From: Streptomyces griseoviridis
GTDB taxonomy: Bacteria; Actinomycetota; Actinomycetes; Streptomycetales; Streptomycetaceae
Assembly: GCF_005222485.1 (NCBI RefSeq)
Contig: NZ_CP029078.1
Coordinates: 2,322,001 to 2,386,000 of the forward strand
DNA: 64,000 nt
Reading direction: 5' to 3'
Shown: in pieces, positions 60,623 through 64,000 of the stretch
Numbering within the stretch: position 1 is the first letter of the stretch
Layout: every line of letters starts with the position of its first letter
Notes under the pieces: generated by a model
Told to the model about the DNA's origin: nothing
Seen by the model: the letters and a program-made list of their open reading frames with translations, nothing else
The model's database searches: none
Translations under genes and position numbers: made by a program

Positions 60623-61522
60623 CTACAGCGGGAACCAGCCGTGCCCGATGTACCAGTGGCCGCCCGCCCGCAGCCGGTCGCCGACGGCGCGTTCCAGCGC
60701 CGTCCGCCGGGGCAGCGACTCGACGGCGAGACCGGGGTCGCCGAACACGAACTGGACGGGCTCGGTGTCGGCAGGTTCGCTGTCCTCGCGGGCGACCCGG
60801 AACCGCTGCTGGAAGCGGACGATGTTGGATTCGGCGGGCAGGTCGTCGGCGAGCTGCGGGTCGAGCAGCCAGGAGTGGCAGAGCGCGGCCCGGTACTTCT
60901 CGTCCGGGTGGTGGCGGGCGAAGAACTCGCCCGCCATGGCCAGCGAGCGGTCGCAGGCATCCGGGGAGAGCGGGCCGAGGAAGTCGGGGATGTGGAGGTT
61001 CAGACAGGGCGTGCCGGGCGCCGCGTCGAGGCCGGCCTCGGCCAGCGCGCTCGCGGTGCGCTCGCCGTGCCGGGAGCGCTGGAACTGCAGCCGCCCCAGT
61101 TGGTACAGCTCGCCGCCGAAGTGCAGGGTCAGCCACCGCCTGGCCACCAGTCCTGGCACGCCGTGGCGCCTGCGGTGCACGGCGACGTGCCGGCCGAGGT
61201 CGGCGAGGGTGCGCCGGGATATGTCGTCGGGGACACCGATGGCGCGGTGGTGGGCGCGGACGTGGGGCAGCGCGGCGACGAAGACGTAGATCGGGAAGCA
61301 GCGCTGGAGGGCGCCGGACGGCCAGTCGAGGTCGGGCAGGTCGACCCCGCCGCGGATCTCGCCGAGGCCGTGCGTCAGCTGCCCGACGGACGCCTCGAGG
61401 AACTGCCGCAGCTCCGGGTCCTCGGTGACCCGGCGGCCCAGCCTGACCAACTCGTTGATGTCCTCGTGCGGCACCCCCAGGTCGAGCAGTGTCTCGGCCA
61501 GTGCGTCGGCTCGCGGAAGCAC
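60623..61522 (-). CDS. GNAT-like acyltransferase (C-terminal acyltransferase domain family)
   Basis: 299 residues from GTG 61522, with GAGGGGGAA upstream; the longer frame has no start signal. Helical N-terminus (about 1-110, LPRADALAETLLDLGVPHEDINELVRLGRRV), a central DISRRTLADLGRHVAVHRRRHGVPGL segment, then a beta-rich half: LTLHFGGELYQLGRLQFQR, CLNLHIPDFLGPLSPDACDRSLAMAGEFFARHHPDEKYRAALCHSWLLDPQLADDLP, and a WYIGHGWFPL end. This matches a GNAT-like family annotated as acyltransferase-domain proteins in actinomycetes. No named substrate. Cytoplasmic. Divergent from a small membrane protein. Confidence 0.88.
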   Translation of the reverse strand: MLPRADALAETLLDLGVPHEDINELVRLGRRVTEDPELRQFLEASVGQLTHGLGEIRGGVDLPDLDWPSGALQRCFPIYVFVAALPHVRAHHRAIGVPDDISRRTLADLGRHVAVHRRRHGVPGLVARRWLTLHFGGELYQLGRLQFQRSRHGERTASALAEAGLDAAPGTPCLNLHIPDFLGPLSPDACDRSLAMAGEFFARHHPDEKYRAALCHSWLLDPQLADDLPAESNIVRFQQRFRVAREDSEPADTEPVQFVFGDPGLAVESLPRRTALERAVGDRLRAGGHWYIGHGWFPL

Positions 61523-61588
61523 GCGTTCCCCCTCTTTTGGTGTCGTTGCCTCCGAAGAGTACGTTGCAAGGAGGAGAGGTGACCGGCT

Positions 61589-61858
61589 GTGCGAACAGGC
61601 AGTGAACCGACGACCGCACGCAGTGCGCTGCGGCTGCGGTTCTGGCTGAGCCTGTGGGGTCTCGTCTGGTCGGTCTTCGGCACGGCGGCCTTCGCGCTCA
61701 CCGGGCAGATCGGCTGGGCGGTGGCCTGCGGGGTGCTGTGGCTGGTGGTCACCGTTGATCTGGCGGTCATCCTGCGCCACATCCACCAGGGTCCGCACTT
61801 CCAGCCGGGCCCGGACGTCCCGCCCTACCGACCACCGGAGACGCGACGACCGGGCTGA
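61589..61858 (+). CDS. Small two-TM membrane protein (DUF6343-like)
   Basis: 89 residues from GTG 61589 with GGAGAGG upstream. Short polar N-terminus (MRTGSEPTTARSALRLRFWLS), two TM helices (about 20-38 GLVWSVFGTAAFALTGQIG and 43-62 AVACGVLWLVVTVDLAVILRHI), then a Pro-rich C-terminus (GPHFQPGPDVPPYRPPETRRPG). Conserved small family in Streptomyces. Function unknown; divergent from the acyltransferase gene by 66 bp. Confidence 0.85.
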   Translation: MRTGSEPTTARSALRLRFWLSLWGLVWSVFGTAAFALTGQIGWAVACGVLWLVVTVDLAVILRHIHQGPHFQPGPDVPPYRPPETRRPG

Positions 61859-61952
61859 GTCGGCAAGGGGCACGGAGCCTAGCCCGCCCAACCGCACCGG
61901 ATCGCGGGAGCGCGGCCTCCGAGGGCACTGAGCCGCATGGGATCGCGAGGGC

Positions 61953-62333
61953 TCAGTCGTCGAAGCGGGCGGCCTTCAGGTACTGCGGGTTGGGGTCGAG
62001 CGCGGCGGCCAGCCTGAAGTGCCGGGTGGCCTGCTCGGGCCTGCCCTGCCGCTCGTAGGTGCGGGCGAGGGCGAAGTGCGCGAACGCGTTGTCCGGCTCG
62101 CGCTCCAGGACGATCGTGAACTCCAGCTCGGCGGGCCGCAGTTGAGCGGCGGCGAAGAAGGCGCGGGCCCGCAGCAGCCGGGCGGCGGTGTTCTCCGGGT
62201 GGGCCGCGATGACGCTGTCGAGCAGCTTCACCGCGCCCTTCGGGTCACGCGCGTCGAGCAGCCGCTCGGCCGCGCGGAAGTCGATGACATGCGTCTCCGG
62301 AGTACGTCCGGTCGATCCGCTGCTCTCGGGCAC
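61953..62333 (-). CDS. Tetratricopeptide repeat protein
   Basis: 126 residues. Three TPR-like helical pairs: FRAAERLLDARDPKGAVKLLDSVIAAHPENTAARLLRARAFFAAAQLRPAELEFTIVLEREPDNAFAHFALARTYERQGRPEQATRHFRLAAALDPNPQYL. Cytoplasmic protein-interaction scaffold. GGAAGGA stands 7 nt upstream of the GTG start. Lies 50 bp downstream of coaE on the same strand, with a perfect inverted repeat between them, so expression relative to coaE may be set by that hairpin. Partner unknown. Confidence 0.9.
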   Translation of the reverse strand: MPESSGSTGRTPETHVIDFRAAERLLDARDPKGAVKLLDSVIAAHPENTAARLLRARAFFAAAQLRPAELEFTIVLEREPDNAFAHFALARTYERQGRPEQATRHFRLAAALDPNPQYLKAARFDD

Positions 62334-62357
62334 GGATGAGTCCTTCCCTCACTGGAA

Positions 62358-62379
62358 GGGTTCAACGCCCGTTGAACCC
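62358..62379 (-). terminator. Perfect inverted repeat between coaE and the TPR gene
   Basis: GGGTTCAACG (62358-62367), CC, CGTTGAACCC (62370-62379): 10 pairs with a 2-nt gap, unusually AT-containing for this genome. It lies 4 bp after the coaE stop and 24 bp before the TPR start. It could be a terminator/attenuator or a dyad operator. The tight 2-nt centre favours a protein-binding site or a cruciform over an RNA hairpin. Confidence 0.5.
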
Positions 62380-62383
62380 GACG

Positions 62384-63031
62384 CTATTCCTGGGACGCCC
62401 CCGACGCCCCCGACGCCCCTGATCCGCCGCGCGCCGCCGCGGCCCGCCGCACGAGGTCGCCCCACACCTCCCGCACCCGCCGCTCAAGACGTTCCAGCGG
62501 TACGTCGTTGTCGATGACGATGTCCGCGATCTTCCGGCGCTCCTCGCGGGTCGCCTGCGCCGCCATGCGGGCCCGCGCGTCCTGTTCGGTCATGCCGCGC
62601 AGCCGCACCAGCCGGTCGAGCTGGGTCTGCGGGCTGACGTCGACGACGATCACCAGGTCGTAGCGGGGCGCGAGGCCGTTCTCGGCGAGGAGCGGCACGT
62701 CGTGGACGACGACGGCGTCCTCGGCGGCGGCCGTCTCCAGCTCGTGGGAGCGGGCGCCGACCAGGGGGTGCACGATCGCGTTGAGGACGGCGAGCTGCCG
62801 CGGGTCGGCGAAGACGATCGCGCCGAGCTTCGGCCGGTCGAGGGCGCCCTCGGCGGTGAGCACCTCGGTGCCGAAGGCGTCGGTCACCGCGGCGAGGCCG
62901 GGGGTGCCGGGCGCGACGACCTCGCGCGCGATCCGGTCCGCGTCGATCAGTACGGCGCCGTGCTCCACGAGCAGCCGCGACACCTCGCTCTTGCCGGCTC
63001 CGATTCCACCGGTCAGGCCCACCGTCAGCAT
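62384..63031 (-). CDS. coaE: Dephospho-CoA kinase
   Basis: 215 residues from ATG 63031. Last step of coenzyme A synthesis: ATP-dependent 3'-phosphorylation of dephospho-CoA in the cytoplasm. P-loop [18 protein letters not shown] (about 4-21), [19 protein letters not shown] (acidic catalytic Asp-Ala-Asp), [41 protein letters not shown] (nucleotide-site Asp), [30 protein letters not shown], and [15 protein letters not shown]. The tail is Gly/Ala/Ser-rich. The -10 (TAAGCT) lies 7 nt before the ATG with no ribosome site, so the message may be leaderless. Confidence 0.96.
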   Translation of the reverse strand: MLTVGLTGGIGAGKSEVSRLLVEHGAVLIDADRIAREVVAPGTPGLAAVTDAFGTEVLTAEGALDRPKLGAIVFADPRQLAVLNAIVHPLVGARSHELETAAAEDAVVVHDVPLLAENGLAPRYDLVIVVDVSPQTQLDRLVRLRGMTEQDARARMAAQATREERRKIADIVIDNDVPLERLERRVREVWGDLVRRAAAARGGSGASGASGASQE

Positions 63032-63038
63032 GAGCGCC

Positions 63039-63061
63039 AGCTTAGGGCCTGCCACCGACAG
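63039..63061 (-). promoter_or_regulatory. Weak RecA-NDp-like promoter of coaE
   Basis: Minus strand: CTGTCGGTGG, 7 bp (CAGGCCC), TAAGCT; 17 bp between box starts, leaderless spacing. One core change (A to G in TGTCAG) and a poor -10 make regulation by DNA damage uncertain; it may be an ordinary promoter with chance resemblance. Confidence 0.4.
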
Positions 63062-63124
63062 CGCGACGGCCGGGACGCGACCGCTCCCCGACAGCCCCGG
63101 AGGCGACCGCGCGGGGCGTGGGCG

Positions 63125-64000
63125 TCAGCCCTCGCCCTCCCGTTCGGCGAGGAACCGCTCGAACTCCAGGCCGATCTCGTCGGCCGAGGGGATCTCGACG
63201 GGTTCGGCGAGCATGTTGCCCCGGGTCTCGGCGCCCGCGACCGCGTCGTACTGGTTCTCCAGACCCTGGACCAGGGAGACGAGTTCCTCGTCGCCCTCCT
63301 GGATCTGGCGGTCGATCTCGGTCTGGGTGCGGTGGGCGTCGGTGCGCAGGGTGTGCGCGATGCCGGGCAGCACCAGGCCGGTGGCGGCGGTGATGGCTTC
63401 GAGGACGGTCAGCGCCGCGTCCGGGTACGGGGAGCGGGCGATGTAGTGCGGCACGTGCGCGGCGACTCCGAGGACGTCGTGCCCGGCCTCCATCAGCCGG
63501 TACTCGACGAGGGACGCGGCGCTGCCGGGGACCTGCGCCTCGTCGAAGGGGCTGCGGTGGCCCGGGACGAGGTCGGTGCGGTTGCCGTGCGGGGTGAGGC
63601 CCACCGGACGGGTGTGCGGGACGCCCATCGGGATGCCGTGGAAGTTCACGGAGAGCCGGACCCCGAGCCGCTCCACTATCTGCCGGACGGCCACCGCGAA
63701 CCGCTCCCACTCGACGTCGGGTTCGGGCCCGGCCAGCAGCAGGAAGGGCGCGCCGGTGGCGTCCTGGACGAGCCGCACCTCGAGGGTGGGGACCTCGTAG
63801 TCGGTCCAGCGGTCGCGGGTGAACGTCAGCAGCGGGCGGCGGGCCCGGTAGTCGACGAGCCGGTCGTGGTCGAAGCGGGCGACGACCTGGTGGGGCAGCG
63901 AGTCGAGAATGCTCTCGGCGATCTGGTCGCCGGTCTCGCCCGCGTCGATGTATCCGTCGAAGTGGTAGAGCATGACAAGACCGGCCGACTCCTGGGCCAG
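63125..64000 (-). CDS. PAC2-family protein (5' end outside window)
   Basis: Partial: the frame continues past the right edge of the window (upstream residues LAQESAGLV are readable). The visible about 290 residues include PAC2 blocks [135 protein letters not shown], and a C-terminal helical tail ([22 protein letters not shown]). PAC2 proteins are homologues of proteasome-assembly chaperones found in actinobacteria; the client is not established. Follows upstream genes expected around rpsA. 64 bp precede the coaE promoter. Confidence 0.93.
   Translation of the reverse strand: MAQESAGLVMLYHFDGYIDAGETGDQIAESILDSLPHQVVARFDHDRLVDYRARRPLLTFTRDRWTDYEVPTLEVRLVQDATGAPFLLLAGPEPDVEWERFAVAVRQIVERLGVRLSVNFHGIPMGVPHTRPVGLTPHGNRTDLVPGHRSPFDEAQVPGSAASLVEYRLMEAGHDVLGVAAHVPHYIARSPYPDAALTVLEAITAATGLVLPGIAHTLRTDAHRTQTEIDRQIQEGDEELVSLVQGLENQYDAVAGAETRGNMLAEPVEIPSADEIGLEFERFLAEREGEG

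Overview
The window is core chromosome of a Streptomyces (or very close relative). Evidence: very high GC with strong third-position GC bias, GTG starts, long spurious antisense frames, and typical genes (type II AroQ, mycothiol-dependent maleylpyruvate isomerase family, a WhiJ-type HTH/DUF397/HATPase set, several conserved Streptomyces orphans). From memory, gene order matches the S. coelicolor segment from the yvcK-rapZ-uvrC cluster to coaE; I could not run a search. I see no rRNA, tRNA, CRISPR array, integrase or intact IS.

Layout. 1-4.0 kb: yvcK (cut by the window edge)-rapZ-uvrC, overlapping by 4 bp. 4.1-8.7 kb: LuxR-type response regulator, a 961-residue histidine kinase and a divergent receiver-only protein; a near-perfect 16-bp palindrome lies upstream of both regulators. 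8.9-14 kb: HTH-like orphan, PfkB sugar kinase, uvrA. 14.2-22.7 kb: DinB-fold protein, MBL hydrolase, amino-acid ABC operon, aroQ, MFS porter, Ca2+/H+ antiporter, and TerC under a yybP-ykoY (Mn2+) riboswitch. 22.9-30.5 kb: two TerD-family genes, uvrB, MHYT sensor, GDPD, ogt. 30.6-40.3 kb: formaldehyde dehydrogenase, VOC protein, psuG with a PfkB kinase, methyltransferase, CorA, CBS protein, uridine-kinase-like protein, DUF1772, glutamate-synthase beta paralogue. 40.6-44.0 kb: methyltransferase-DUF397-HTH / HATPase-orphan module. 44.5-53 kb: ABC exporter, small orphan, DUF899, P450, FUSC protein, nucleotidyltransferase pseudogene split by a 214-bp MITE-like element, GNAT. 53-60 kb: GH6, MBL hydrolase, racemase-NCS1 porter operon with divergent GntR regulator and palindromic operator, uracil-DNA glycosylase. 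60-64 kb: S4 protein, acyltransferase, small membrane protein, TPR protein, coaE, PAC2 protein (cut by the window edge).

Most notable pattern: five genes (uvrC, uvrA, terD, uvrB, ogt) share one promoter architecture, YTGTCAGNNN-N7-TASKST with exactly 17 bp between the first bases of the two boxes. It matches the RecA-NDp motif that PafBC activates after DNA damage in mycobacteria. coaE has a weaker copy, and the uracil-DNA glycosylase has the same -10 embedded in a tandem repeat. At uvrC, uvrB and ogt the -10 ends only 6-7 nt before the ATG and there is no Shine-Dalgarno, so those messages should be leaderless. The window thus holds a dispersed nucleotide-excision/alkylation-repair regulon that also captures a TerD operon. 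The next gene of that ter-like cluster, terC, carries its own manganese switch whose 3' P1 strand is complementary to the terC Shine-Dalgarno.
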